The notes under the pieces: generated by a model | Told to the model about the DNA's origin: nothing | Seen by the model: only the letters and a program-made list of their open reading frames with translations | Database searches by the model: none | DNA from: JAGPCK01 sp964535575 | GTDB taxonomy: Bacteria; Bacteroidota; Bacteroidia; UKL13-3 | Direction: 5' to 3' | Assembly: GCA_964535575.1 (NCBI GenBank) | Contig: CAZHTC010000005.1 | Span: forward strand, 1 to 64,000 | DNA length: 64,000 nt | Program-made: the position numbers and the translations under genes | Part shown: positions 12,401-18,193 of the stretch, piece by piece | Position numbering within the stretch: the first letter of the stretch is position 1 | How the letters are laid out: each line of letters starts with the position of its first letter

Positions 12401-12876
12401 TTTATGCAGGCAACCAAACCCTCAACAGCTACAACTGGAATTTTGGAGATGGTATTGGCACCAGCCAGCAGATTAATCCGGTTTACAGCTATTTCTCAAA
12501 TGGTCCGTTCACGGTTAAGTTAACAGTGGCCGATGCTAATGGATGTACTAACGAGCACGACACTATCATTGACTTTATCAAACTTTCTGCCGGCAATATG
12601 AACAATAATGCCTTCTCATTCGATGTGTATCCTAATCCGTTCCGTGGCAACACTACTGTAAACTACACGCTTGAAAGAGCAGGAGAGGTTGAAGTAAAAG
12701 TGTATGACATTACCGGAAAAGAAATTACTACACTGGTGAATGCAACCAAACAGGAAGTAGGTTCGTACAAAGTGAATTTTGATGCAAGTGCGGTGAATGC
12801 CAAATCAGGTATTTACTTCATTCGCCTCAGTGTTGATGGAGTAGTGGTGAGCAAACAGGTTATAGAAACAAAATAA
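412..12876 (+). CDS. Giant T9SS-secreted protein with six beta-helix modules, Ig-like domains and PKD repeats
   Basis: A 4154-residue exported protein. It has a signal peptide (MKKHLLLTLIAIV...GGFAQ, residues 1-22). Six modules start near residues 23, 611, 1199, 1768, 2368 and 2955. Each opens with (L/M)SGTYTI, has GPVxFNVAAGTYxEQ, runs into a right-handed parallel beta-helix region full of NNxI and YGIY turns, and ends at D(I/A/F)GAYEF. CARDB-like Ig domains follow most helices; a different Ig-like domain (FQWQESPDGTNW) follows module 5. About six PKD repeats (W-N-F-G-D motifs) occupy ~3565-4060, and a T9SS sorting domain (FDVYPNPF...) residues ~4070-4154. Beta-helix/PKD architecture suggests a surface adhesin or polysaccharide-binding protein; no catalytic residues were identified. 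It is followed by a strong terminator and a gene sharing its C-terminal half. Confidence 0.93.
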   Translation: MKKHLLLTLIAIVTLVSGGFAQLNGSYTINGSVVTGGSNYQTFTAAVSALTSVGVSGPVTFTVAAGTYTEQISIPSTISGVSATNTITFNGGSGNASTRILQFAFGSLSNYAVVDLNGADYVTFRNLTIKSTSASYGWGFNLRNQANYNTIDSCIIDLSSCTSGTSTNVLGICFSNSATSATSSANNANYCIISNNSIIGGASGGAYRGIHFYGSTSNPSDNAGNQILNNIIQNFYESGIYMYYWTSDIIIRGNDISRPNRTTSTTLYGIQEQYGYTRTIDGNKIHNINGGFTTNTNTVYGLYSYNVFGSGSTGTVTMNNAIYDMSGNGTMYGILTQYCYYSKFYNNSISFDLSATHTGTIFGIYSYFGNSSNTGYEWKNNIVSVTRPGSGTRYGFYEGYNTSFYVLDKNVYYVNATGATNYIGYNLGNISTWAAYKTAFNPQEQNSLNVNPSYTNVTSNLTPQNCLLDNYGASGTGVTKDITGATRGTIVDIGAYEFSAGANNASVSGVVSPGTGICTPGSQTVTVTITNLGSATLTSDSLYWWVNGTAQTPVAWTGSVATGGTTNVTLGTYSISAGTVYNFVVRTAAPNGSSDICAGNDTLQFSRSIGLSGTYTINPSGSGSSNFTTFSAAVAALTASGVCGPVVFNVAAATYNEQISIPVISGTSATNTITFNGGSGNAATRVLSYGYTSTANYGIVDLNGADYITFKNITVKSTNASYGWGFLLRNQADYNTIDSCIIDLGSVTTTGSNSIGICFSGSTTAYSTNGNHANFCTITNNSIIGSATGGPYFGISIYASTSNQQDNKKILIANNIIQDFYYSGIYTYFYADSMTVRGNDFSRPNRTNSTTLYGINYGYYAINRVTENNKIHNMNGGFTGNTNTVYGLSTTYSFNYSNIYRNNAIYDIQGAGPVYGIYDYYCYGDKLYHNTISLDNATATTSAVYGIYYYAATTVVNGQDFKNNIVTISKPGISGTGTRYAFYSQDGSNYPSDNNIFLLTSTGSINYYGYYNGVNYPTFANWQARNIANEQNSLSVNPNFTNLVSNLAPTNCAANNTGAAVGVTTDINGTTRSSALPDAGAYEVNLGGANDVGVTMATLSGFTAGVCSGTSNVTATIRNYGSNTLTSATINWSVNGSAQTPFSYSGSLASGASTVVSLGSFTINPGTIYTVAVTGTSPNSSTDACSANDSYTIVAGSGMSGTYTINPAGSGTSNYASFTAAVADLNTRGVCGPVVFNVSAGTYTEQISIPQILGSSATNYITFKSATGVASSVVLTFNSPSTANYLVDFNGADYINFQNMTFNSINTTYGIGMQFRNVATRDSVVGCTFNGIITTSTGTNLALIFASSTNDSVNTFIGNTFKNGSYGFYYVGSSTITKVERMTISGNTFSGQYASPIYLNYADRTQIVGNTITNASQNTTNYMVYNTNALNGFVIQNNKLNVASVATSGTYYGVYNTVSTTPSPNTDSSLVANNEIIMSSATQTLYGIYQTSTVAAYSRVYNNSVLIGAAGTLTSYAGYFSMTSGNSRILNNVLINRRTGTTTAWALYKNNDATTISNYNLLYSGGTNLASNGTSYTTLTAWNASANTPDVNSFSKLPYFSNPSALIISEGCFDNKGTPNTATVNTLAAVSKDITGANRGAIPDFGAYEFSGNAFDLAVTAVTSPTTYSASPQTVTFRVRNNGSTAITAFDAGYNVNGGTNTNQTFTIAALNGCDSTTLSFTNQVTMPSGVGMISLAAFVRGNLNGSNADVVRANDTAWSNPVCNGGLSGTYTINNSIPASNTNFVSFTSAIASLTSCGVSGPVTFNVAAGTYNEQVTIPQVTGVSATNTITFDGGAGNAATRVIQYNFASTPHYGVVRLNGADYIRIKNLTVKTLSTSIGWGFLINNANTTTVPGNPADNNIIDNCIIDLSLTASASTSINGIVFSASPTSYTSGGNHSNNTVISNNLIKGSALGGAYMGISLYGYTSGSGYNKNIQILNNTIQDFYQAGIYALYYYDGMIIRGNDISRPNRNTSTTLYGIYTQYYFTNCIVERNKIHNMNGNFTTNTSTLYGIYDYYATNSQGNNIVRNNAIYDMQGNGAMYGIYSYYNWGKVMNNTISLDYTLTTYTGTHYGIYYYTGNIAATSYGQELKNNIISMTKPGGTRYGIYVADNSIGSTDYNSIWVNGAGSTNYIGYWQPTGAAVTYPTMAAWKARNSTLDQNSYNVNPSFVSLTSDPIPTACILDNSGAVSISVPDDLNGVARGTSPDIGAYEFSVSGANNAAVTALTAPTGVVCSGTQNVIATLKNKGSATLTTAKIDWTVNGTPQTQYSWSGTLAPGATANVTIGTLNFTTNASYALKVYSSLPNGATDGCSLDDTLMVTKGSGMSGAYTIDAAGSGSTNFTSFTNAITAMSTFGVCGPVTFTVAAGTYNGQLVIPVIPGSSALNTVTFDGGTGNATTRIITYSNTGTSYAGVHLNGADYIRLQNLTIKSLGTGNNMGILFANSADYNMVDNCIVDLSSVSFGVTSACVSFSASPTSFNGTASHGNYNIVKNSVLKGGATGGPYYGINVYFGNTTNAGSKYNSFINNDITDFYYFGIYHYYGMEGTIITDNRISRPTMTSGSSTIYGIYNYYYNHNITIARNRIFNPFGGQPGTTSTFYGIYNYVDNATTPYMPSVIANNAIYNINTNGQAMGIYTYNSYDTKIVYNTIVLDSSNSGSSSSSYGLYCQYMYSSGTAGQPNIVRNNMVYLTRPGSANNAALYIDNGTSGVVPVVDNNIYYVGGGSNNYFVYYTSTATFINSLTTWKSQTTPNSYDANSISVNPQFVSMATGNLKPTNTAANNTAANLGTLVMNDINQNPRSATPDAGAYEWGPTCAGFPTANGVSMLSTGQPICPGTAAQLAASYDVADSLTFQWQESPDGTNWSNVSGGSGATTGIYTTPGITASKYYRCKITCTVSGSSSFTTAFMVRNALSGTYTIDGSNSTSGTNYNSFADVLTDLRTFGVCGNVTFNVAAGTYNEQVIMGSILGLSSSSQITFNGLGSSTVVASTLTNATDYGVIHLNGTDYVTFNNLTIKADNPNYGFGFLISNGADYVTIKNCTIDMSSVTSTGTASAGICVSSNFTTYSGGGINANYLTIDGNRITGSASGGAYFGISLYDNTTGLGRNVNNVIKNNYIADFYTYGIYSYYEKNNMLISGNTITRPNRSSSGTLYGIYYYYNTANTPITIEKNRIVGIYNGSGSGTFYGIYGYSPTSYMNFITNNIIHPGVTGGGAVTMYGVYLGTVYALAFDHNTIIMSDTSNTNTGTRYGAYFTGPPGASATYPFEIKNNIMHMTTPGGTSYGWYLANNTTATTYNYVANYNNTWVEPFGGVGTKYYAYLGGNLYASHAAWKTNAWGYDVNGTNMDAMFLPSYMPTFASLDNLGAPTASLKTSITTDVNNKARKPATPDMGAVEWTPMCVGADFVQGTPYQGTFRSGTAGDFDHLKAGTTVTYDVVPITGYTNASFGTAWTISNFSFATVNGSPAGSGEATFTNPGSGTGTLSFSPSQPYTDSTFLITFDIKSVTGAECITPISRYIYVAPVPDVDFDTTVVACFTSPSTIKNNTTLIRGNMTFLWNFGDTTSNNTSIQGTPTYTFSHPGSFSVTLTATSDLGYSNTKTKTMNVYYLPQAKYDFQPGCLGNAISFNNQSTIPGPPVSLSYSWNFGDNTSSSSTSPSKTYTAIGTYNVTLTTTSAQGCSTSVTKNVTIFPVPVVDFTATNPCQGENATFSNGTTIAYGKIGYSWNFGDGTTDIVSDPVKKYTNQGTYNVKMVAYSEYGCKDSITKSVTIGTVPTATFALTKWCDNDSASFSNSSTANGGPSITSSWSFGDLTSSNSSASVIKHMYPSAGMYHVMLVVTNGACSDTAESQIDIEETPMAYFAVSGGVCQGNATTFNNLSTGTDTLSYSWNFDGTGTSTAMNPTYTFPGAGSFNVVLNVNSSNGCSNSFTKSVSVFTQPSAAFTTSWNTPFNKRQQAFYAGNQTLNSYNWNFGDGIGTSQQINPVYSYFSNGPFTVKLTVADANGCTNEHDTIIDFIKLSAGNMNNNAFSFDVYPNPFRGNTTVNYTLERAGEVEVKVYDITGKEITTLVNATKQEVGSYKVNFDASAVNAKSGIYFIRLSVDGVVVSKQVIETK
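478..10737 (+). repeat. Six tandem ~590-residue coding modules
   Basis: Module starts at about nt 478, 2242, 4006, 5713, 7513 and 9274 give spacings of 1764, 1764, 1707, 1800 and 1761 nt. Each begins with a near-identical (L/M)SGxYTI segment followed by a GPVxFxVAAGTY segment. The copies are clearly diverged at the DNA level, so this is old domain duplication rather than a recent tandem repeat. Confidence 0.85.
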
Positions 12877-12887
12877 TAGATACACAT

Positions 12888-12926
12888 AACATTTATGCAA
12901 GGGTCTAAATCCCTTGCATAAATGTT
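12888..12926 (+). terminator. Strong hairpin between the two giant cargo genes
   Basis: A perfect 16-bp stem, AACATTTATGCAAGGG with its exact complement, around a 7-nt loop (TCTAAAT), 12 nt after the stop. The downstream side is T-rich (ATTTAGATTTTAG). It likely ends the 12.5-kb transcript and gives the next gene its own transcript. Confidence 0.8.
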
Positions 12927-12970
12927 ATTTAGATTTTAGATGATTTAGGTTAAAGTTAAATTTTTTAGAT

Positions 12971-15900
12971 ATGGTTCATAAATTTTACAATGTGGCTAAA
13001 CGACTTCTGCTTTTAGGGGTTGTTATTTGCGTTTCACAAATTTCCTTGGCTCAAACAATACATTTGAATGAGACTTTCGCTACAGGTTCTGGTACAACCC
13101 CTCCATCTGGGTGGAGTCAGAACAAAATTGCAGGTTCAACAACTAGTGATAACTGGAATTTCAGTAATCCCGGAGGTAGAACTATTGGAACTCCTATGTC
13201 GAGTCCCGCAGCTATTTTTGACAGTGATAATATGGCTACTTTTGTGAACGAGAATGTTGCACTGGAGTCGCCTGCTGTGAATACCACCGGTTACACTACT
13301 GTTAAACTGAAATGGAATGATTTTTTTGCAGGTATATACAATGCGGGTTTTGATGGAGTTTATGTGGAGGTATATGACGGTACTTCCTGGAATACGGTTT
13401 ACTCCAATACCAATCAAGCATATCCCGGCCCTTCATCGGTTCAATCCTATGATATTGACGTATCATCGTATGCTGCCAACAGAACTGGAGTAAAGGTGCG
13501 TTTTCGTTTTGTAGGCAACTACTCCTGGTGGTGGATTGTTGATAATGTTCAACTCTACACTCCGGTTATCGATGTGGCGCCTACTGCCGTATCCTTAACA
13601 AAGGGTACATTATGTGGTGAAGCAGCCGATCAGATTGTGGTAAGTGTGAAAAACTTTGGTCCGGCAGCACAAACCAATACTCCGGTAGTTGTACAACTTT
13701 CAGGTACCTCAACAGCCACTTTAAGCGGAACAATTACCCGCAGCATTGCCACAAATGCTACTGATACCATTATTTTCCCTGCCACTTACAATACCATTCC
13801 GGGATATATCTTTACCATGAAGGCATATACTGCTTTGGGAGCAGATTTAGTAAGGGCAAATGATACGATTAATAATAGCATATCTATTGTTGGTACACCT
13901 AATAAACCCACAATTACGCCTAATAGCCGTTGCGGAAATGGTACAGTTACTTTAACAGCTACACCTAATAATGTGGCAGATTCTATTTACTGGTATAACA
14001 ATGGAAGCAGCACTACACCTATTGGAACAGGCACTTCATTAACCACCCCTTACTTGTCAGGAACTACCATGTATTGGGCTTCTGCCTCAAGAGGAGGATT
14101 AAAGGATAGTTTGGTTTCTACATATGCTGCCGGTAATGGGCAAAATGGAGCCATGTTTGATTTGGTTACCACAAAAACTGTTAAAATTGATAGTTTCCAA
14201 TATTTGTCTCAAAGTACTGGAAGTATAACTGTTGAGGTTTATTACAAAGCCGGAACCTATGTAGGCTATGAGTTAACTGCTTCCGCCTGGACATCTTTGG
14301 GTACTCAAACAATAAACGCAGTGGCAGGAAACAACAGAGTTGTAGTAAGTCCGTTGACAATTCCTTCAGGTCAAACCTATGGAATTTATTTCCGTACTAC
14401 TGGAACCCTGTCCTACACCAACGGAACCAATACCTACACCAACGCTTTAGCAGGAGTAACCATGAATGCAGGCGTGGGTATTTCAGGTACTTTTGGCGGT
14501 ACATTTAATCCACGTACATGGAACGGTACTATTTATTTCGGTGGCGGTTGTATGAGTGCACGCGACAGTGCGAATGCTACTGTGAATCCTTTAGCCGTTG
14601 GGTCAGATTTATTGCAGGGTTCTCCGTTTCAAGGCCATTACAATGCAGGTACTTATACCAATCCTGATAATACCCTTTCAGGCAGTAATGTGGTTTACTC
14701 AGTTAAGCCTCCTACAGGATTTACAAATTCTGATTATAATAGCATTTGGAAGGTTGATTCCTACACTGTAAAAACCGGATTTGGAAATGCATTTAACGGT
14801 ACGGTTAGCTTTAACCCTCCTGCTTCCGGTAATAATGCAACCATATCGCTTACTCCTAATAGTTCGGATGTTGATTCTACCTATGAGGTTACAGCTACTA
14901 TCAGGTTTATTGGAACGGGTTGCGATACCCTTGTAACCCGTGTAATTTATATTGCCACTATTCCAACCCCGCAGTTTGGAAATAACTCGGCATGTTTCGG
15001 TTCAAATACCAATTTCTATGATTCAAGTTCTACCATTCGTGGTGGGCTTAAGTATTTCTGGGATTTTGGGGATGCAGGTGCTGCCGATACTTCAATTCTC
15101 AAAAGCCCTGTATACATGTACTCGGCTGCAGGATCGTATACCGTGAATCTTACTGTAACTAACGATTACGGCTACTCAGCAAGTGTTACCAAATCGGTAA
15201 CAGTTGGTTATTCTCCAAATACTAATTTCAATGTACAAAACAAGTGTGAAGGTGATTCAACCGTATTCACCAATACCACAACAATCAACGGACCGGCAGT
15301 TACCCTTTCTTACCTTTGGGATTTTGGTGATAATACAACTATGATTGGTAAAGATGTTAAAAACAAATACGCTGCCATCGGAGTATTCAATGTAACATTA
15401 ACAGCTACTACTCCTTTGGGTTGTAAAACCACCATCAGTAAAGTTACCACGGTATTTGCCAAGCCTCATGCCGACTTCACTGCCCAGTCAGTGTGTGCCG
15501 GAACCGATGCGTCATTTACCAATTCGTCAACTCTTGCTCAGGGAATGTTGGGTAGCGACTGGTTTTTTGGAGATGGAACTTCCTCTACCAATTCAAGTCC
15601 TAATCACAATTATGACAATGGAGGCAACTACAACGTGAAATTAATTGCATACAGTAATTTTGGTTGTAAAGACAGTATTACAAAATCATTAACCATTAAA
15701 CCCCGCCCTGTGGTTTCATTTACCTCAAACGGGTCTTGTCATAGTGATAGCATAGGCTTTACTAACGGTTCAAGTTTCTCGGCCGGTGCATTTACATCTG
15801 AGTGGGATTACGGAACAGGAGTGTATAATGCCAATAATGCTTCTTCATTCAAGTATAAATATGCTGCACCCGGAACTTATAAGGTAAGATTGAAAGCAAC

Positions 15901-16714
15901 CGGCAATGGTTGTTCTACCGAGACATCAACTGATGTAGTGGTAAAAGAATCGCCAGTTACAAGCTTCACCATTAACAGTACTGTTTGTAAAAACACCGAT
16001 CTTGATCTTACTAATACTACCAGTGGTGCCGGAACATTGAGCTATAACTGGACTTTTGGAGATGCCAGCAGTTCTACTGCTCAAAGCCCCGTAAAATCAT
16101 ATGCAGCCACAGGTAACTATACCATTGCTCTGGCTGTAACTTCGTCCAACGGATGTTCGTCAAACAGCAGCACGGTGGTTACTGTAAATGATTTGCCAAA
16201 TGCAGCCTACAGCTACAACAAAATTTCTCCTATGGGACGTCAGGTGCAGTTTACACCTACAGTAGGTAATGCAACTTCGTATATGTGGGAGTATGGTGAC
16301 GGAAACAGCAGCAGCCAGATTGCTCCGGTGTACAGTTACCTGAGCAACGGACCTTTTGTAGCCAAGCTTACCGTTACCGATAATTTAGGTTGTAAAAACA
16401 CCACCAACCAAACCATCGGATTTAATGTTTCAACCGGAAAAGTTGCCAATGCTTACCAGTTTGAAGTGTATCCTAATCCGTTTAAAAACGCAACAACAGT
16501 TGGGTTTACTACCACCAAAACAAGTAAGGTAGAGGTAATGGTTTTAGACATTAACGGAAAACAGGTTGCCACATTGGTAAACGAAAACAAAGTTGCCGGA
16601 AACTATGAAGTAAATCTTGATGCAGCTCAGCTTAATTTGAGTGCCGGAACTTACTTTGTACGCTTAAGTGTAGATGGCAATGTGCAGAACAAGCAAATTA
16701 TTCAGGTGAAATAA
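12971..16714 (+). CDS. T9SS-secreted multidomain adhesin-like protein (jelly-roll, Ig-like, PKD)
   Basis: 1247 residues. A signal peptide ends near SLAQ (~28). Residues ~30-195 look like a MAM/cleaved-adhesin-type jelly-roll (NETFATGSGTTPPSGWS, VKVRFRFVGNYSWWWIVDN). A CARDB-like domain (~200-310) and an Ig-like domain (IYWYNNGSSTTPIGTG) come next. From ~540 it has the same order as the C-terminal part of the giant upstream protein: a VGSDLLQGSPFQGHY domain, several PKD repeats (FWDFGD, YLWDFGD, YNWTFGD, MWEYGD), then a T9SS sorting domain (FEVYPNPFKNATTV...NKQIIQVK). Function is inferred only as surface binding. It is the last gene of the forward-strand cargo group. Confidence 0.92.
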   Translation: MVHKFYNVAKRLLLLGVVICVSQISLAQTIHLNETFATGSGTTPPSGWSQNKIAGSTTSDNWNFSNPGGRTIGTPMSSPAAIFDSDNMATFVNENVALESPAVNTTGYTTVKLKWNDFFAGIYNAGFDGVYVEVYDGTSWNTVYSNTNQAYPGPSSVQSYDIDVSSYAANRTGVKVRFRFVGNYSWWWIVDNVQLYTPVIDVAPTAVSLTKGTLCGEAADQIVVSVKNFGPAAQTNTPVVVQLSGTSTATLSGTITRSIATNATDTIIFPATYNTIPGYIFTMKAYTALGADLVRANDTINNSISIVGTPNKPTITPNSRCGNGTVTLTATPNNVADSIYWYNNGSSTTPIGTGTSLTTPYLSGTTMYWASASRGGLKDSLVSTYAAGNGQNGAMFDLVTTKTVKIDSFQYLSQSTGSITVEVYYKAGTYVGYELTASAWTSLGTQTINAVAGNNRVVVSPLTIPSGQTYGIYFRTTGTLSYTNGTNTYTNALAGVTMNAGVGISGTFGGTFNPRTWNGTIYFGGGCMSARDSANATVNPLAVGSDLLQGSPFQGHYNAGTYTNPDNTLSGSNVVYSVKPPTGFTNSDYNSIWKVDSYTVKTGFGNAFNGTVSFNPPASGNNATISLTPNSSDVDSTYEVTATIRFIGTGCDTLVTRVIYIATIPTPQFGNNSACFGSNTNFYDSSSTIRGGLKYFWDFGDAGAADTSILKSPVYMYSAAGSYTVNLTVTNDYGYSASVTKSVTVGYSPNTNFNVQNKCEGDSTVFTNTTTINGPAVTLSYLWDFGDNTTMIGKDVKNKYAAIGVFNVTLTATTPLGCKTTISKVTTVFAKPHADFTAQSVCAGTDASFTNSSTLAQGMLGSDWFFGDGTSSTNSSPNHNYDNGGNYNVKLIAYSNFGCKDSITKSLTIKPRPVVSFTSNGSCHSDSIGFTNGSSFSAGAFTSEWDYGTGVYNANNASSFKYKYAAPGTYKVRLKATGNGCSTETSTDVVVKESPVTSFTINSTVCKNTDLDLTNTTSGAGTLSYNWTFGDASSSTAQSPVKSYAATGNYTIALAVTSSNGCSSNSSTVVTVNDLPNAAYSYNKISPMGRQVQFTPTVGNATSYMWEYGDGNSSSQIAPVYSYLSNGPFVAKLTVTDNLGCKNTTNQTIGFNVSTGKVANAYQFEVYPNPFKNATTVGFTTTKTSKVEVMVLDINGKQVATLVNENKVAGNYEVNLDAAQLNLSAGTYFVRLSVDGNVQNKQIIQVK

Positions 16715-16732
16715 TATTTTCACTCAATACCC

Positions 16733-16770
16733 AAAAAGGGCGGGCTGAATTTTCAGCCCGCCCTTTTTTT
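16733..16770 (+). terminator. GC-rich intrinsic terminator
   Basis: AAAAAGGGCGGGCTGAA pairs perfectly with TTCAGCCCGCCCTTTTT across a 2-nt gap and ends in a run of seven T. It sits 19 bases after the stop of the 1247-residue cargo gene. Confidence 0.9.
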
Positions 16771-17041
16771 GCAATGTCGGTTTCGGTATATAGCCAGGAA
16801 GTGTGGTGATACTTACGCTGGTATGTGCGCTTAAAGAAAAGATAACAGCACCATTGTTTGTAAAAATGGGATAGAAGTGGGAATATGAATTAAGGAAAGA
16901 ATAATTTTAAGGTGACCAATTTCTATAAGAGAAGTGCTTTAAAAGGGGTAGCATTTTTAAGCTCATAATTGGTTAAGGGAATTTGCATTACTAAATCGGG
17001 ATTAACTTTCAGATGATTGGTTTCTATAAGGCAATCCAACA
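16771..17041. other. Non-coding gap between convergent T9SS genes
   Basis: About 270 bases between the two terminators. I see no coding sequence, RNA gene or promoter motif. The phrase TTTCTATAAG occurs twice (near 16920 and 17022), without a clear larger repeat. Confidence 0.5.
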
Positions 17042-17077
17042 AAAAAAGGCAACTACGGTGAAGTAGTTGCCTTTTTT
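17042..17077 (-). terminator. Bidirectional terminator for the 338-residue cargo gene
   Basis: A perfect 15-bp stem, AAAAAAGGCAACTAC with GTAGTTGCCTTTTTT, and a 6-nt loop. T-runs lie on both strands. It lies 19 bases beyond the reverse-strand stop at 17096. Confidence 0.85.
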
Positions 17078-17095
17078 GTAATTGCATTAAACAGT

Positions 17096-18112
17096 TTATT
17101 TTTTCATGAATTTAAAACCATCAATGGCTTTATCATTTCCTTCAGGAGTAACTTTAATGATATAGCTTCCGGTTTTTAGAAATCCTAAATCAATCATGGC
17201 CGGTGATGATTCGGTTCCAAGCAACATCATCATATCTTTTAATACCATTCCACTCATATCAACCACTTGTATATTGGCATTTACATTTTCATATCCTTTA
17301 ACTCTTAACTCGGCCATATCAACCACCGGATTTGGATTTAGTGATACAATATTGGTACCTGCCGTTTGTTTTGCCACCGTTTTGGCCGATGCCGGAACAG
17401 CTATGATAATACTGTATTCGCTTTTGCCGTTTAAATCTACCTGACGCAGGCGATAGTAACAACTACCTGTAAGGCCTGATGCATCGGTATAAGTGTAGTT
17501 ACTTACCTGACTGGTGGTGCCATTGCCTTTTACATTTCCTATTACCGTAAAGTTTTTGGCATCGGCACTTCGTTCTACTTCAAAATGCGAGTTGTTTATT
17601 TCTGAGGCAGTGCTCCATTTAAGATTGATAGATGTTTCTCCGGCACGTTTTGCATTAAAACTTAACCAGGTTACAGGCAATGGGGCAGCCTGACTTATAG
17701 TTTGAGGGCCTGAAACAGTTCCGGTGGTCCCTACCCAAATAGTTGCACCTCCGGCTTCCAATGTTTTTCCAGCGGCTCCACCGCCACCCGTTGATGTGAT
17801 CTGACCTCCGGAAGCAACCGTTACAATAGAGCCTGCGGGAAGACGGAGTTTGGCTCCGCCACCAAAAAAGGTTAGTACACCAATTACATGAATTTTTACT
17901 GCACTTGCAAATCCGGTGAGATTTACGTTTGACGAAACAGTAACGGTGTGCCCTGCATCAATCACGATGCTATCGCCACTGGCAGGTGAGCTTGGGCTCC
18001 AGGTTCCTCCGGTGGTCCAGTTACCCGAGCCTGTACTGGTTTTAGTTGTTGCAAACACACTTACATGCAGGCAACAGAAAATAAATGTTAAAAGTAAAAT
18101 TCGTGCTTTCAT
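17096..18112 (-). CDS. T9SS-secreted protein with G8-like N-terminus
   Basis: 338 residues with signal peptide MKARILLLTFIFCCLHVSVFA. Residues ~25-100 (GNWTTGGTWSPSSPASGD, IVIDAGHTVTV) resemble the G8-like/beta-solenoid start common in Bacteroidota secreted proteins. A glycine-rich stretch follows. Residues ~150-245 form an FN3-like segment (LPVTWLSFNAKR...LKWSTASEINNSHFEVERS) often found before T9SS tails. Residues ~255-338 are a sorting domain with LNPNPV instead of the usual YPNP, ending IDGFKFMKK. No enzyme motif is visible. It is convergent with the cargo gene before it, with paired terminators between. Confidence 0.88.
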   Translation of the reverse strand: MKARILLLTFIFCCLHVSVFATTKTSTGSGNWTTGGTWSPSSPASGDSIVIDAGHTVTVSSNVNLTGFASAVKIHVIGVLTFFGGGAKLRLPAGSIVTVASGGQITSTGGGGAAGKTLEAGGATIWVGTTGTVSGPQTISQAAPLPVTWLSFNAKRAGETSINLKWSTASEINNSHFEVERSADAKNFTVIGNVKGNGTTSQVSNYTYTDASGLTGSCYYRLRQVDLNGKSEYSIIIAVPASAKTVAKQTAGTNIVSLNPNPVVDMAELRVKGYENVNANIQVVDMSGMVLKDMMMLLGTESSPAMIDLGFLKTGSYIIKVTPEGNDKAIDGFKFMKK

Positions 18113-18193
18113 ATCTTTGGTTTATTAAGGTTAAAGGTACAGAAAAAAATAATATCTCTTCTGTTCAAAGACGTTGCCAAAAAATTATACTAC

